64,000 nucleotides of DNA from Granulicella paludicola (GTDB taxonomy: Bacteria > Acidobacteriota > Terriglobia > Terriglobales > Acidobacteriaceae). The notes beneath the pieces are model-generated. The model saw only the letters and a list, made by a program, of their open reading frames with translations. It was not told where the DNA came from and made no database searches. Positions 41,280-50,007 of this stretch are shown piece after piece. Made by a program: the position numbers and the translations under genes. Every line of letters starts with the position of its first letter. Positions within the stretch are counted from its first letter, which is position 1. The stretch is from NCBI RefSeq assembly GCF_025685545.1, contig NZ_JAGSYC010000024.1:62001-126000 (forward strand), in the 5' to 3' direction.

Positions 41280-41355
41280 TGGGCTAAAGCCCAATTTCTC
41301 TTTCGAGGCTATGAGACCCGAGCCTCAAAGCTCGGGGTCCCCGAGTTGTGGCTGA
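41280..41355 (+). repeat. Dispersed repeat family C, copy 5
   Basis: 'gggctaaagccc', then 'atgagacccgagcctcaaag' and 'ctcggggtccccgagttgtgg'. The tail 'ttgtggcttatatc' is echoed once more downstream, at about 41365. Part of a 300-bp gene-free stretch. Confidence 0.7.
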
Positions 41356-41403
41356 TATCCGAAATTGTGGCTTATATCGGGGATCGAGGGTATCTCCATC
41401 AAG

Positions 41404-41438
41404 ATGCAGATTCCTTCGCTTCACTACGGAATGACAAA
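41404..41438 (+). repeat. Dispersed repeat family A copy, diverged
   Basis: 'atgcagattccttcgcttca' then 'ctacggaatgacaa'. The core has changed compared with other copies. Between hspR and the GT21 gene; the remaining bases of 41266-41568 show no gene. Confidence 0.6.
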
Positions 41439-41568
41439 GGGTTGAAGTCGTGCGGAACGACGAAGGTTAAGGCGTTGGGCGGAGCGGTCGCGTAGACTTA
41501 TCTAGTTTGGCTGCGGGCGGCGTCAGGTCGTTGTTGCGGCTGGGCATATTCCGAGTTGGCGCGGTGCG

Positions 41569-42750
41569 ATGAAGGTCTTGCTTCACATTTTGTTCTGGGT
41601 GGCGGCGTTGGGGTCAGTGACCTCGACCATTTATTGCTTTATGGTGCTGGCTGCGGCGACGCGGTTCGGGCTGATCAAGCGGCGCGAGCAAAATGAAGCA
41701 ATCGATTACCTGCCGCCGATCAGCGTGTTGAAGCCGCTGCATGGGACTGAAGATGGCATGGAGCGGAATCTCGAGACGTTCTTTGAGCAGGACTATCCGG
41801 AGTTCGAACTGCTGTTCTGCGCGCGTCACGCGACCGATGAGGGGTTGCTGCTGGCGGAGCGGGTGGGGCAGCGGTATCCGCAGGTGCCTGCGAAATATGT
41901 GACGTGCGGCGAGCCGATGCCGAAGTTTCACAATGCGAAGGTGTACTCGTTGGCGAAGCTGGACTCGATTGCGAGGTATGACACGTACATCACCGCGGAT
42001 GCGGATGTGCGTGTGGAGAAGAACTACCTGCAGCGCATGGTGCAGACGCTGAAGGACCCGAAGATTGCGATAGCGAGCTGCGTGTACCTGGGCACGGCGC
42101 ACCAGGGCGCGGGGTTTTCGTCGAAGCTGGATGCGGTGGGCAAGAGCGTGGAGATGAGCAGCGGCGTGCTGGTGGCGACGATGCTGGAAGGCACGAAGTT
42201 TGCACTGGGCGCGACGATGGCGCTGCCAAAGAAGAGCTTTCAGGATGTGGGTGGGTTCGACGAGCTGGGGCAGTTCTATGCTGATGACTTCGTGATCGGC
42301 AACCGGCTCGCGGGACAAGGCAAGGGAGTACGGATGGCGACGCATATCATCCGGCTGATGGTGCAGGACTCGCCGTTCTGGCTGAGCTTCCGCAACCAGT
42401 TGCGGTGGATGCAGAGCACGCGGCGGTCGCGGCCGTGGGGACACTTTGGGTCGGGGCTTACGTTTGCGATGCCGTTCGGCGTGCTTGGACTGCTGTGGGG
42501 CTTGCTGAGCGGACATGCGCTGCTGGGGCTGGCGTGGCTGGTGGCGATGGCGGTGAATCGCTGGCTGCAGGCCGGGGCGATCCTGAATGTGCTGGGCGAT
42601 CCGGACTGGGTGTACTACACGGCGATCTATCCGCTGCGGGACCTGCTGGGCGGGATTCTGTGGGTAGGGAGCTATGGTGGTGAAAACTTCTACTACCGGG
42701 GCAAGGTGTACAAGCTGAAAGAGGGCGGTCGGGTCGAGGCGCCCGAGTAG
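41569..42750 (+). CDS. GT21-family glycosyltransferase (ceramide glucosyltransferase/HpnI-like)
   Basis: Processive GT-A membrane glycosyltransferase of 393 aa. Seen: N-terminal membrane span, PPISVLKPLHGTEDGMERNL, FCARHATDEGLLLAE, ITADADVRVEKNYL (D144 and D146), FYADDFVIGNRLAGQG (D239-D240), and NQLRWMQSTRR, then C-terminal spans. This is the order for ceramide glucosyltransferases and the hopanoid enzyme HpnI (UDP-GlcNAc transfer to bacteriohopanetetrol). No other hopanoid gene is in the window, so function is inferred. Ends in a strong terminator. Confidence 0.85.
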   Translation: MKVLLHILFWVAALGSVTSTIYCFMVLAAATRFGLIKRREQNEAIDYLPPISVLKPLHGTEDGMERNLETFFEQDYPEFELLFCARHATDEGLLLAERVGQRYPQVPAKYVTCGEPMPKFHNAKVYSLAKLDSIARYDTYITADADVRVEKNYLQRMVQTLKDPKIAIASCVYLGTAHQGAGFSSKLDAVGKSVEMSSGVLVATMLEGTKFALGATMALPKKSFQDVGGFDELGQFYADDFVIGNRLAGQGKGVRMATHIIRLMVQDSPFWLSFRNQLRWMQSTRRSRPWGHFGSGLTFAMPFGVLGLLWGLLSGHALLGLAWLVAMAVNRWLQAGAILNVLGDPDWVYYTAIYPLRDLLGGILWVGSYGGENFYYRGKVYKLKEGGRVEAPE

Positions 42751-42773
42751 GATAGGGATTGCGAAATGACAGA

Positions 42774-42802
42774 GCCCGCCCGAAACGGGCGGGCTTCTTT
42801 CG
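42774..42802 (+). terminator. Intrinsic terminator after the GT21 gene
   Basis: GCCCGCCCG at 42774-42782, loop AAA, CGGGCGGGC at 42786-42794, then TTCTTTCGTTT. Perfect 9-bp GC stem and a T-rich tail. Confidence 0.9.
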
Positions 42803-42839
42803 TTTGGTACAAGCTATGTGATCTACCGGACGGACGGTT

Positions 42840-42864
42840 GCTCAAGTCAGGCATTGACTTGAGC
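42840..42864. repeat. Perfect 10-bp inverted repeat in a gene-free region
   Basis: GCTCAAGTCA, loop GGCAT, TGACTTGAGC. It sits 46 bp after the GT21 terminator, in the convergent spacer before the GT39 stop. No T-run follows either side. The rest of 42803-43039 has no convincing gene. Confidence 0.6.
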
Positions 42865-43039
42865 TATGCCTATGCCACAGTTCATTTCGCGGAAGGGAGA
42901 TCACGGCGAATCGGTATGTACGATTTGCCGAGTGGCCATCTTCGCTTCGACCGAGCAGCCTCTTGCCGAAGCCGAGCAAATACACCGGTGTCATCCGCTG
43001 GACATTATGGTTCTTTTGCAGGAGCCGTAATGGATTCTT

Positions 43040-45037
43040 TTATCGGTTGGTGAGGATGGTCTTGCCTCCGGAGTCCGCGAAGATGTGGACTCCGCCGAAC
43101 GGGGTGAGGTCGGGGATGCGCTTGTCGGGGTGATAAGTGAGCAGGAAGATGCGGTGGGAGCCTTGCCAGAGCTGGTGAAGCTGCGAGTCATCGGTGAAGA
43201 TGTGGGGTGAGTTCGGCCAGAAGCTGCCGAACCAGGGACCGTTCTCGTGGCCGTTGACGAGCAGCGTGTTGGGGGCGGGAGTGCGGCTGTAGAAGAGCAG
43301 GGTGGAGCCTGCGGTAAGCTCTCCATCGATGAGGACAAGGTCGCCGGGCTGGCGCACGGCGTCGATCTGCAGAGCGAGATCTTTTGAACCGAGGATGGGA
43401 TAGAAGCGGACCAGGCCTTCGTGCGCGGCGAGCAGGACGGCGGACATCGCGGCGGTGATGAGCAGGTTCGCGAGAAAGGTATGTCCTTTGCGGCGGACAA
43501 GGTAAGCGATGGGGCCAAGCGTCAGCATGCCGAGGGCGACGGTGAGGAGTGGACCGCGGAAGAGTCCCATGGCGCGACCAGTGATGTCGAAGACGTGGCC
43601 GAGCGAGAGGTTGTAGAAGTAGGGATTACTGCTGAGTAGCGAGCTGAGGGTTTCGCCGGGGTGAGGTGTGGGGGCGGTGACAGCGAAGTAACCGCAGACG
43701 AGGAAGAGCAGCGTGCCGAGCGGAACGAGGAAGTAGAACGAACCGCGCAGCGCCTGCAAACGTGCGTTAACGCGAGGCCGGAGGGTGGGTCCGCTGGAGG
43801 TGCTGGCGCCGGGGGCGGCATCGGCGGCGGCAAGGAGTCCTCCGACGAGAAGCGCGAGGGCGGGCAGCGCGGGCAGGTGGTAGTACTCCTGTCGTGAGCT
43901 GAGGGTGAAGAAGCCGAGGATGATACCAGCCCAGAGCAGGAGGGCGAGCGCGGCCTCGTAGCGGCGAGCGGTGGCCTGCATGAGGCTGATGGTGTCAAGG
44001 CCGGAGAAGATGTCGGAGTCGAAGCGGCGTGAGTTGCTGCGGTTGCTGCGGAGCTCGCGCACGGCGTCGATGAGGGCTCCGACGAGGAAGGCGACCCAGG
44101 GGAAGAGCCAGAGCAGGAGCAGGAGCCAGAAGAGAGGGATGGGAACCTGGCCGTAGTCGTGGGGGACGCGCTTGCCGAGGAAGCGGGCGATGTGCTCGTT
44201 GTAGAGGTAGAACCAGGCCCAGCCAGCGTGGGCGGGCAAGCCTGCGGCTTGGGCTTCGGCGGGCATGGCGATGGCGGGGTTTCGTAGCGCGGCGAGGATG
44301 TGCCAGGGAGCGGCGATGAGCAGGAAGAAGACGGTGGCTGCGGGGATCTGGAGTTTGGCGAGCAGGCGAAGGCTGCTGGTGATGGCGAGATAGAGGAAGA
44401 CGAAGAGTAGCGGAAAGACGACGCCGATGAGTCCTTTAGTGAGGACGTCGAGAGCGAGGACGGCGGCGAAGCCGTGCATGGGCAGAAGCGCGGAGCGGCC
44501 TTCGCGGATATGATCGAGCGCGATGAGGAAGAGATGGATGGAAAGCGTCATCCACAGCGCGATGAGGATGTCGGGGATGTAGAACCGGGTGTAGAGGTAG
44601 GGGCCGAGGGCGGTGGCCATGGCGAGGGCGGCGTAGAGACCTCCGCGATCGGGGGCTGACGCGGGCGAGACAGCACGGAAGAGGCGGATACCGAGCGCGT
44701 AGGTGGCGAAGAGGAGAGCGAGCACGCCGAGGGCGAGTGGGAGCCGAGCAGCCCAGTCGTGCGGGCCGAAGAGACGCATGGAGCCGGCGGCCATCCAGTA
44801 CATGAGGGGCGGCTTGTCGAAGAAACGGATGCCGTCGATGGTGGGGGTGACGAAGTCGTGCCGCTGCAGCATCTCGCGGGCGATCTGGATGTAGACGGAG
44901 TCGACGTCGTCGAGCAGGCCGGGCGTGAAGAGGCAACCGATCTGGAGGACGAGCCAGGGCAGGGTGATGAGGGCAAGCGAAGAGAGGCGCCAGGACTTTG
45001 CGGGCGCGTGGTGCGTGATGCTGTGGGTTGCGTTCAC
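43040..45037 (-). CDS. GT39-like membrane glycosyltransferase (ArnT/PMT_2 type), 1
   Basis: Inner-membrane lipid-linked sugar transferase of 665 aa, 10-12 spans then a soluble C-terminal domain. Seen: LLDDVDSVYIQIAREML near residue 40 with the catalytic acidic pair, GIRFFDKPPLMYWMAAGSMRLFG, then PAHAGWAWFYLYNEHIARFLGKRVPHDYG around residue 270. This is the order of the ArnT (aminoarabinose to lipid A) and protein mannosyltransferase family. Real sugar and acceptor unknown. GTG start at 45037 overlaps the stop of the upstream GT39 gene by 4 bp (GTGA), giving translational coupling. Confidence 0.88.
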   Translation of the reverse strand: MNATHSITHHAPAKSWRLSSLALITLPWLVLQIGCLFTPGLLDDVDSVYIQIAREMLQRHDFVTPTIDGIRFFDKPPLMYWMAAGSMRLFGPHDWAARLPLALGVLALLFATYALGIRLFRAVSPASAPDRGGLYAALAMATALGPYLYTRFYIPDILIALWMTLSIHLFLIALDHIREGRSALLPMHGFAAVLALDVLTKGLIGVVFPLLFVFLYLAITSSLRLLAKLQIPAATVFFLLIAAPWHILAALRNPAIAMPAEAQAAGLPAHAGWAWFYLYNEHIARFLGKRVPHDYGQVPIPLFWLLLLLWLFPWVAFLVGALIDAVRELRSNRSNSRRFDSDIFSGLDTISLMQATARRYEAALALLLWAGIILGFFTLSSRQEYYHLPALPALALLVGGLLAAADAAPGASTSSGPTLRPRVNARLQALRGSFYFLVPLGTLLFLVCGYFAVTAPTPHPGETLSSLLSSNPYFYNLSLGHVFDITGRAMGLFRGPLLTVALGMLTLGPIAYLVRRKGHTFLANLLITAAMSAVLLAAHEGLVRFYPILGSKDLALQIDAVRQPGDLVLIDGELTAGSTLLFYSRTPAPNTLLVNGHENGPWFGSFWPNSPHIFTDDSQLHQLWQGSHRIFLLTYHPDKRIPDLTPFGGVHIFADSGGKTILTNR

Positions 45038-47076
45038 TGAAGGTCTTTCATGGAAGAGGTTGGATCGAGGGGGCGGTCGGTGAAGAGGGCTTTGCCGGAG
45101 GCTTCGGTGATCAGGATTTTGCGTGAGCCGAGGAGGTGGTCAACCTGATCGCGGAGCTCGAGGGGGACGAAGAGGATTTTACGGGGGCCGGTGCCCCATG
45201 CGGCGAGGAGTTGCTGATGGGTGAGGAAGAGGGATGGGGCGTCTGGGAAGGTGCTGCCGAAGAGCATGGAGGTGGTGCGGCCGTCGACCAGAGAGACATG
45301 ACGATGGAGGTAGAAGGGGATGGAGGAGCCGTAGGCCTGATCTCCGAAGAGAAGGATTTGCGAACCGGGCGCGATGCGGTGCGTGGCTTCGAGGGATTCG
45401 ATGGTCTGCGCGAAGCTGGCGGAGGAGAGCATCGGGGCGAAGCGGAGCAGGGCGAGGTGCGCGGCGACGAAGAAGACGGCGCTGGTGGCGGCGATGGTCA
45501 GCATCGCGGCGAGTTCTTTGCGCCGAGTGTGTAGCAGCCAGGCGAGGCTGGGACCGACGAGGAAGGCCAGGGCGGCGAGGATGGCGGGAAGGCGCAGGGC
45601 GGCGAAGGAGGTGTCGGTGAGGTCGAAAAAATGGGACATCGATAGGGTGTAGTCGCCGACGCCGCGATGGGCGAGGGCGGAACCGATGTCGGGGTTGTAG
45701 GGGAGGGCGCGGGAGGACCAGAGGCCAACGGTGAGGGCGGTGGTGATAAGGAGCCCGAGGACGGTGTAGGCGGCGAAGGCGAAGGTGGTGGCGCTGGTCG
45801 AGGTTTGAGGGGATTCAGCCCATGTCCCAGCGGCGGGACATGGGGCACCCAGATTGGTAGTTCGAGGTGAGAGCGCGGCAGCCAGGAGCATCAGGAGCGG
45901 GAGATAGACGGGGAAGGTGTAGTATTCCTGATTGGTCGAGAGCGAGAAGAAACAGAGGACCAGCGCGGAGAAGATGCCGAGCAGCAAGATGGTGCGGGAT
46001 GCGCGGGCGGGGGCGAGGAGTTCCGTGCGGCGACGCCATGCTGTGAAGATGGCGGCGGGAGCGAAGAGGCTCCAGGGGAAGAGCCAGACGAGGTGCAACG
46101 ACCAGTACAGCGCGAAGGGGAGCTTGTTGTAGTCGCGGGGCAGACGCTGGCCGAGGAAGCGCAGTAGGTGCTCGTTGACGAAGTAGAACCAGAAGAAGCC
46201 GTGGCCGGGAGCGAAGCCGAAGCCGCCGAGGCTGCCGGTGTTGCGAAGGCCGGCGAGGATGTGCCACGGGGCGGCGATGGCGAGGAAGAGCAGCGTGCCG
46301 GTGAAGGGTCTCAGCTCGCGCCAGCGGGAGAGCTGCTTCGTGATTGCGAGATAGAGTGCGACGGTGGCGAGAAAAAAGACGGGGGCGATGAGGCCCTTGG
46401 TGAGGGTGGCGAGGGCGAGGGTGGCCCACATGGCAAGAGCGGTGGCAGTTTGCGATGCAGATCTCTCCACTGCGTCCGCAAATTGCGCGGACTTCGGTCG
46501 AGATGACAATTTTGTTGTCTGGGTGTCGTCGAGGATTCGTTGGAAAAGATAGAGCGCGAAGGCAAGCAGCAGGGAGAGCAGGGCGTCGGGGATGAAGACG
46601 CGTGTGAAGAGGAAGGTGCCTGCGGAGGTGAGGAGGAAGATGGCGGTGAGGAGCGCGGCTGTTTCGTTGAAGGCGCGGCGGGACCAGGCGTAGCCGAGCA
46701 GCGCGAGTCCGAGGATGGTGAGCGCGAGCGGCAGATGGATGGCGAAGGCCGGGTGTGCGCTGAAGAGACGAAGGCTGACAGCCGCGATCCAATAGGGGAG
46801 TGGCGGTTTTTCAAGGTAACGGATGCCGTCGACGTGCAGGGTGACCCAGTCGCCGGTAGAGAGCATGGCCTGTGCGGCCTGTGCGTGGGTGGCGTCGGCA
46901 TCGTCAAGCAGCGTTGGGCCTGCGAGGGCGGAGGTGAAGATCGCCAGCCACAGCGTGAGGAGGATGCAGAGGTGGGGGGCGCGCCAGCGTCCGGCTAGCA
47001 CGGCAGAAGGGGAGGCGGAGATCGCAGGGTTGCGGTCTGTTTGCTGTCCGATGTCTGTGGCTGTCGTGGTTCCCAT
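45034..47076 (-). CDS. GT39-like membrane glycosyltransferase (ArnT/PMT_2 type), 2
   Basis: Homologous in order to the downstream gene, 680 aa. Seen: LLDDADATHAQAAQAML, GIRYLEKPPLPYWIAAVSLRLF near the N-terminus, PGHGFFWFYFVNEHLLRFLGQRLPRDYNKLP-type motif around residue 290, and a long soluble tail. ATG at 47076 chosen; an in-frame extension upstream to 47532 is antisense to ppx and has no homology. Odd: residues about 189-208 (SSRPKSAQFADAVERSASQ) and about 409-420 (APCPAAGTW region) are encoded by repeats B and E, in frame, in loops. Confidence 0.86.
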   Translation of the reverse strand: MGTTTATDIGQQTDRNPAISASPSAVLAGRWRAPHLCILLTLWLAIFTSALAGPTLLDDADATHAQAAQAMLSTGDWVTLHVDGIRYLEKPPLPYWIAAVSLRLFSAHPAFAIHLPLALTILGLALLGYAWSRRAFNETAALLTAIFLLTSAGTFLFTRVFIPDALLSLLLAFALYLFQRILDDTQTTKLSSRPKSAQFADAVERSASQTATALAMWATLALATLTKGLIAPVFFLATVALYLAITKQLSRWRELRPFTGTLLFLAIAAPWHILAGLRNTGSLGGFGFAPGHGFFWFYFVNEHLLRFLGQRLPRDYNKLPFALYWSLHLVWLFPWSLFAPAAIFTAWRRRTELLAPARASRTILLLGIFSALVLCFFSLSTNQEYYTFPVYLPLLMLLAAALSPRTTNLGAPCPAAGTWAESPQTSTSATTFAFAAYTVLGLLITTALTVGLWSSRALPYNPDIGSALAHRGVGDYTLSMSHFFDLTDTSFAALRLPAILAALAFLVGPSLAWLLHTRRKELAAMLTIAATSAVFFVAAHLALLRFAPMLSSASFAQTIESLEATHRIAPGSQILLFGDQAYGSSIPFYLHRHVSLVDGRTTSMLFGSTFPDAPSLFLTHQQLLAAWGTGPRKILFVPLELRDQVDHLLGSRKILITEASGKALFTDRPLDPTSSMKDLQ
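45818..45850 (-). repeat. Dispersed repeat family E copy inside a GT39 gene
   Basis: 'gcccatgtcccagcggcggg' then 'acatggggcaccc', a CATGTCCC/GGGACATG hairpin as in 7714-7746. In frame, in the predicted loop near residues 409-420 of the GT39 protein. Confidence 0.7.
46454..46510 (-). repeat. Dispersed repeat family B copy inside a GT39 gene
   Basis: 'gatgcagatctctccactgc' then a variable middle and 'acttcggtcgagatgacaa'. In frame; encodes about residues 189-208. Confidence 0.75.
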
Positions 47077-47221
47077 AGCTGCTTTGAGATTCGGCGATGT
47101 ACTGCAGAATGCTCTGTAGTAAGGATATCGGACGGTTGTGGATTGCAGGCCGGTGCGAGGTGCTTTCTCAGCATGTATCGTGATCGAAAGAGCGTTTCTG
47201 GTTGAAGGGGAAGTGTTACCT

Positions 47222-48796
47222 ATGCCTACGTTTGCAGCGATCGATATTGGTTCGAACTCATGCCGCCTGGCGATTGCGTCGGTGCAGCAGCACAAGCTGA
47301 AGATTCTGCATGAGGATCGCGAGGTGACGCGGCTGGGCGAGAGTGTCTTCGATGCCGGGGTAATCTCTCCAGAGGCAATGGCCGCGACGGTGGATGCGCT
47401 GAAGCGATTCCAGAAGGCGGTGCAAGCGCATGTGGTGGACAAGGTGCGGGTGGTGGCGACGAGCGCGACGCGCGATGCGCGGAACTCAGCGGCGTTCAAG
47501 GCGTGGGTGAAATCGACGACCGGTTGGGACATGGAGGTGATTTCAGGTCTCGAAGAAGGTCGGCTGATTCACCTCGGCGTCGTGACGCATGAGGCTGGAG
47601 CGCGCGGCAAATGTATGCTGATCGATCTTGGCGGAGGCAGCTGCGAGGTCACGGTGTCGGAGAACGGCCGCATCAAGGAGATGGTGAGCCTGCCGCTGGG
47701 CGCGGTGCGATTGCAGCAGGAGTTTCTGCGCAACGATCCTCCGGGCAAGGATGATATTGCGCGGCTGAAGAAGTTTATCGACCGCGAGTTGAAGCGCGGC
47801 GAGCGCAAGCTGGGACAGCCGAAGGTGGGGTTGGTGATTGCGACGTCGGGTACAGCGGCGGCGCTGGCTAGTGTGGGCGTGGAGGAGATCGTCGCGGCTA
47901 AGAAGCCGTTGAAGGCGACGCGGACGGTGCGGACGCGCGCGAAGGCAGGCTATGTGGTACTGTCGGCGGAGACGAAGGCGGTGCGCTGGCTGGCGGAACG
48001 GCTGCTGAAGATGAACAACGCGCAGCGGGCGGCGGTGCCGGGCATCGGGCCGAAGCGTTCGGAGATCATCTCAGGCGGAGCGCAGGTATATGCGGCGCTG
48101 CTGGAGCGGTTCGGACTGAAGGGTTTCCGGTATTCTCCGCTGGGGTTGCGGGATGGTGTGCTGGCGCAGATGCTGGCGGACTCGGATGTGCGGGCGAGCG
48201 CTCACCAGACGATGGAGGCAGAGCGCTGGGAGGGTATACACGAGGTCTGCCGCCGATATGGTGTAAACCCGCGGATGGCAGAGCCGGAACGGGTGCATGC
48301 GGGGCAGCTCTTCGATCAACTGCAGAGAGTGCATGAACTGCCGCCGGAGTATCGGCTGTGGCTGGAGTCAGCGGCGATGATGCAGGGAGTGGGCAAGTTC
48401 CTGAATCACCAGGGGCACCATCGCCACTCGCAGTACATCATTGCGCACTCGGAGATCTTTGGATTTTCGCCGTCGCAGCGGGCGATTGTGGCTGCGATTG
48501 CACGATACCTAGGGCGCAGCCGGCCGGATCCGATGGACCGCACGATGCGCATGGTGCCGGTGGACGAGCATATCCATGTGCAGCGCGCCGTGGTGCTGCT
48601 GCGGCTGGCGCAGGCGCTGAATCAGGATCGGGCGACGGATGCGGTGAAGCTGCACACGAAGGTGTATCCGAAGCGCGTGTTATTGCAGTTGCTGCCTGCG
48701 CGTGGGCGCGCCGATCTTGAGGTGTGGGCGCTGAAGAAAGAGGCGGATTATTTCCGCGAGGTCTTCCGGCGGGAGCTCTTGGTCGACGTGGAATAG
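47222..48796 (+). CDS. ppx: Exopolyphosphatase / guanosine pentaphosphatase (Ppx/GppA)
   Basis: Hydrolyses polyphosphate (and possibly pppGpp), 524 aa. Seen: actin-like ATPase fold with FAAIDIGSNSCRLAIA, VRVVATSATRDA, a second phosphate loop MLIDLGGGSCEVTV, and AVPGIGPKRSEIISGGAQVYA, then a C-terminal HD-type domain with LNHQGHHRHSQYIIAHSE. ATG at 47222 chosen because GAAGGGGAAG precedes it by about 10 nt. Tail overlaps the convergent sixA gene by 49 bp. Confidence 0.93.
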   Translation: MPTFAAIDIGSNSCRLAIASVQQHKLKILHEDREVTRLGESVFDAGVISPEAMAATVDALKRFQKAVQAHVVDKVRVVATSATRDARNSAAFKAWVKSTTGWDMEVISGLEEGRLIHLGVVTHEAGARGKCMLIDLGGGSCEVTVSENGRIKEMVSLPLGAVRLQQEFLRNDPPGKDDIARLKKFIDRELKRGERKLGQPKVGLVIATSGTAAALASVGVEEIVAAKKPLKATRTVRTRAKAGYVVLSAETKAVRWLAERLLKMNNAQRAAVPGIGPKRSEIISGGAQVYAALLERFGLKGFRYSPLGLRDGVLAQMLADSDVRASAHQTMEAERWEGIHEVCRRYGVNPRMAEPERVHAGQLFDQLQRVHELPPEYRLWLESAAMMQGVGKFLNHQGHHRHSQYIIAHSEIFGFSPSQRAIVAAIARYLGRSRPDPMDRTMRMVPVDEHIHVQRAVVLLRLAQALNQDRATDAVKLHTKVYPKRVLLQLLPARGRADLEVWALKKEADYFREVFRRELLVDVE

Positions 48797-49284
48797 AGAG
48801 CGCGGACGATGCGTGGGTCGAGCAGGCTCTGCAATACAGCGGGGCCGCGCATAAGGCTGACACGGGCGAGTGATCCCTTGCGGAGCCGGACGCCGGGGAT
48901 AGTGGTTTCGCCAGGGGCCGCGAGGAGTTGGCCGAGGAACTGCGTCAAATTAGGGTTGTGACCGACGACGAGAACGTTCTCATAGTTGGAACAGTCACGA
49001 AGCAGCTTCTGGAAGTCGGCGAATGTGGCCGCAGGCGACAGGCCGTTGGAGATGACGATGTTCTGCTCGAAGCCGGTTTCGGTGGCGACGAGTTGGGCGG
49101 TCTGCAGGCTGCGCTTGAGCGGGCTGGAGACGACGAGGTCGAAGTTGATCTTCATGGCGTTAAGCACATGCGCTAGCTGCAGGCAGTGGCTCTTGCCGTC
49201 TTTATCGAGGGGACGCTTCGTATCGAGTGTGGGATTGAGTCGGCGCAGACCTGCGCTGGCGTGACGGAGTACGTAAAGATTCAT
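48748..49284 (-). CDS. sixA: Phosphohistidine phosphatase SixA-like
   Basis: Histidine phosphatase superfamily, 178 aa. Seen: MNLYVLRHASAG with the catalytic His, VVSSPLKRSLQTAQLV, ENVLVVGHNPNLTQFLG with the second His. E. coli SixA dephosphorylates a phosphotransferase-system protein (NPr); here the substrate is unknown. The C-terminal Ser/Lys/Arg-rich tail is read from DNA overlapping the end of ppx. First gene of a minus-strand run's downstream end; 81-bp gap to the methyltransferase gene. Confidence 0.9.
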   Translation of the reverse strand: MNLYVLRHASAGLRRLNPTLDTKRPLDKDGKSHCLQLAHVLNAMKINFDLVVSSPLKRSLQTAQLVATETGFEQNIVISNGLSPAATFADFQKLLRDCSNYENVLVVGHNPNLTQFLGQLLAAPGETTIPGVRLRKGSLARVSLMRGPAVLQSLLDPRIVRALYSTSTKSSRRKTSRK

Positions 49285-49365
49285 CGGTGTGTCTGACTTC
49301 CCTTGGTTTTCTGGTGTGCGGGACTATCGGCACTCTTGTTATTTTACCGGATGTTAACAATTCGC

Positions 49366-50007
49366 TTATGGGAGCAGCCAAAGCTCTGTGTAAAGCAGGC
49401 CGAAGAGCCGCTGGTGGTGAGCTATGCGGGTAAAGCCAGCGCGGGTGAGGGCGGATTGCGGGTCGGGCAGGTGCGAGGTGTGGAGACCTGTGAGGAGGGC
49501 GAAGGCGAAATAGAGCGCTCGGATGTAGAGGCTGGCAAGAGGCCTCAGGAATGGGTGAGCGGGGATCGCGAAGTCCGAGACGAGCCAGAGTGTGCCGGGA
49601 GCGAGTTGTGCGGCGAGGCGCTGGGTGAGCGCGTCGACCTCGGGCTGGGTGAAGCAGTCGAGTAGGAAATGTGTGGTGATGAGGTCGGTGCCGGGTGGGG
49701 GATGGAGGGTGAGAGCGGAGGTCTGCTGCGTGTGAAGGCGGTCTGAGGCGAAGGTGCAGCGCGTGCGGAGGAGTTGCAGCATGGTGGCGCTGGTGTCGAT
49801 GGCGAGGGCTTGCAGGGTAGAGTTCTGGTGGAGGAGACGGGCGAGGAAGCGACCGTCTCCGTCGCCGAGGATGAGGGCGTGGCGGCGATCGGTAAGGGCA
49901 GGCAGGTGATGCTCGCGGGTGCGTTCGAGCAGGGGACCGAGGGAGAGATATTCCGCCCAGCGATAGATGTGGGCGACGCGGTCGAAGTTGGGGCAGCGCT
50001 GCGTCAT
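49366..50007 (-). CDS. SAM-dependent methyltransferase (class I)
   Basis: Protein of 213 aa. Seen: a Rossmann-like motif I HALILGDGDGRFLARLL near residue 48, an acidic motif II ALAIDTSATMLQLL, DLITTHFLLDCF, and a hydrophobic insertion (HPFLRPLASLYIRALYFAFAL). The GDGDGR loop departs from the usual GxGxG only slightly. Substrate unknown; neighbours suggest a lipid or quinone. The ATG at 50007 overlaps the upstream UbiA-like stop (ATGA), so coupled expression is likely. Confidence 0.83.
   Translation of the reverse strand: MTQRCPNFDRVAHIYRWAEYLSLGPLLERTREHHLPALTDRRHALILGDGDGRFLARLLHQNSTLQALAIDTSATMLQLLRTRCTFASDRLHTQQTSALTLHPPPGTDLITTHFLLDCFTQPEVDALTQRLAAQLAPGTLWLVSDFAIPAHPFLRPLASLYIRALYFAFALLTGLHTSHLPDPQSALTRAGFTRIAHHQRLFGLLYTELWLLP

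Noticed and set aside
42766-43053. 95-codon ORF after the GT21 gene
   Set aside because: Its start lies within the terminator region and its first residues are encoded by the hairpin; no SD and no recognised family. A translated product cannot be excluded.
47077-47532. Extension of the second GT39 gene upstream to 47532
   Set aside because: It is antisense to the start of ppx and has no membrane or family features.
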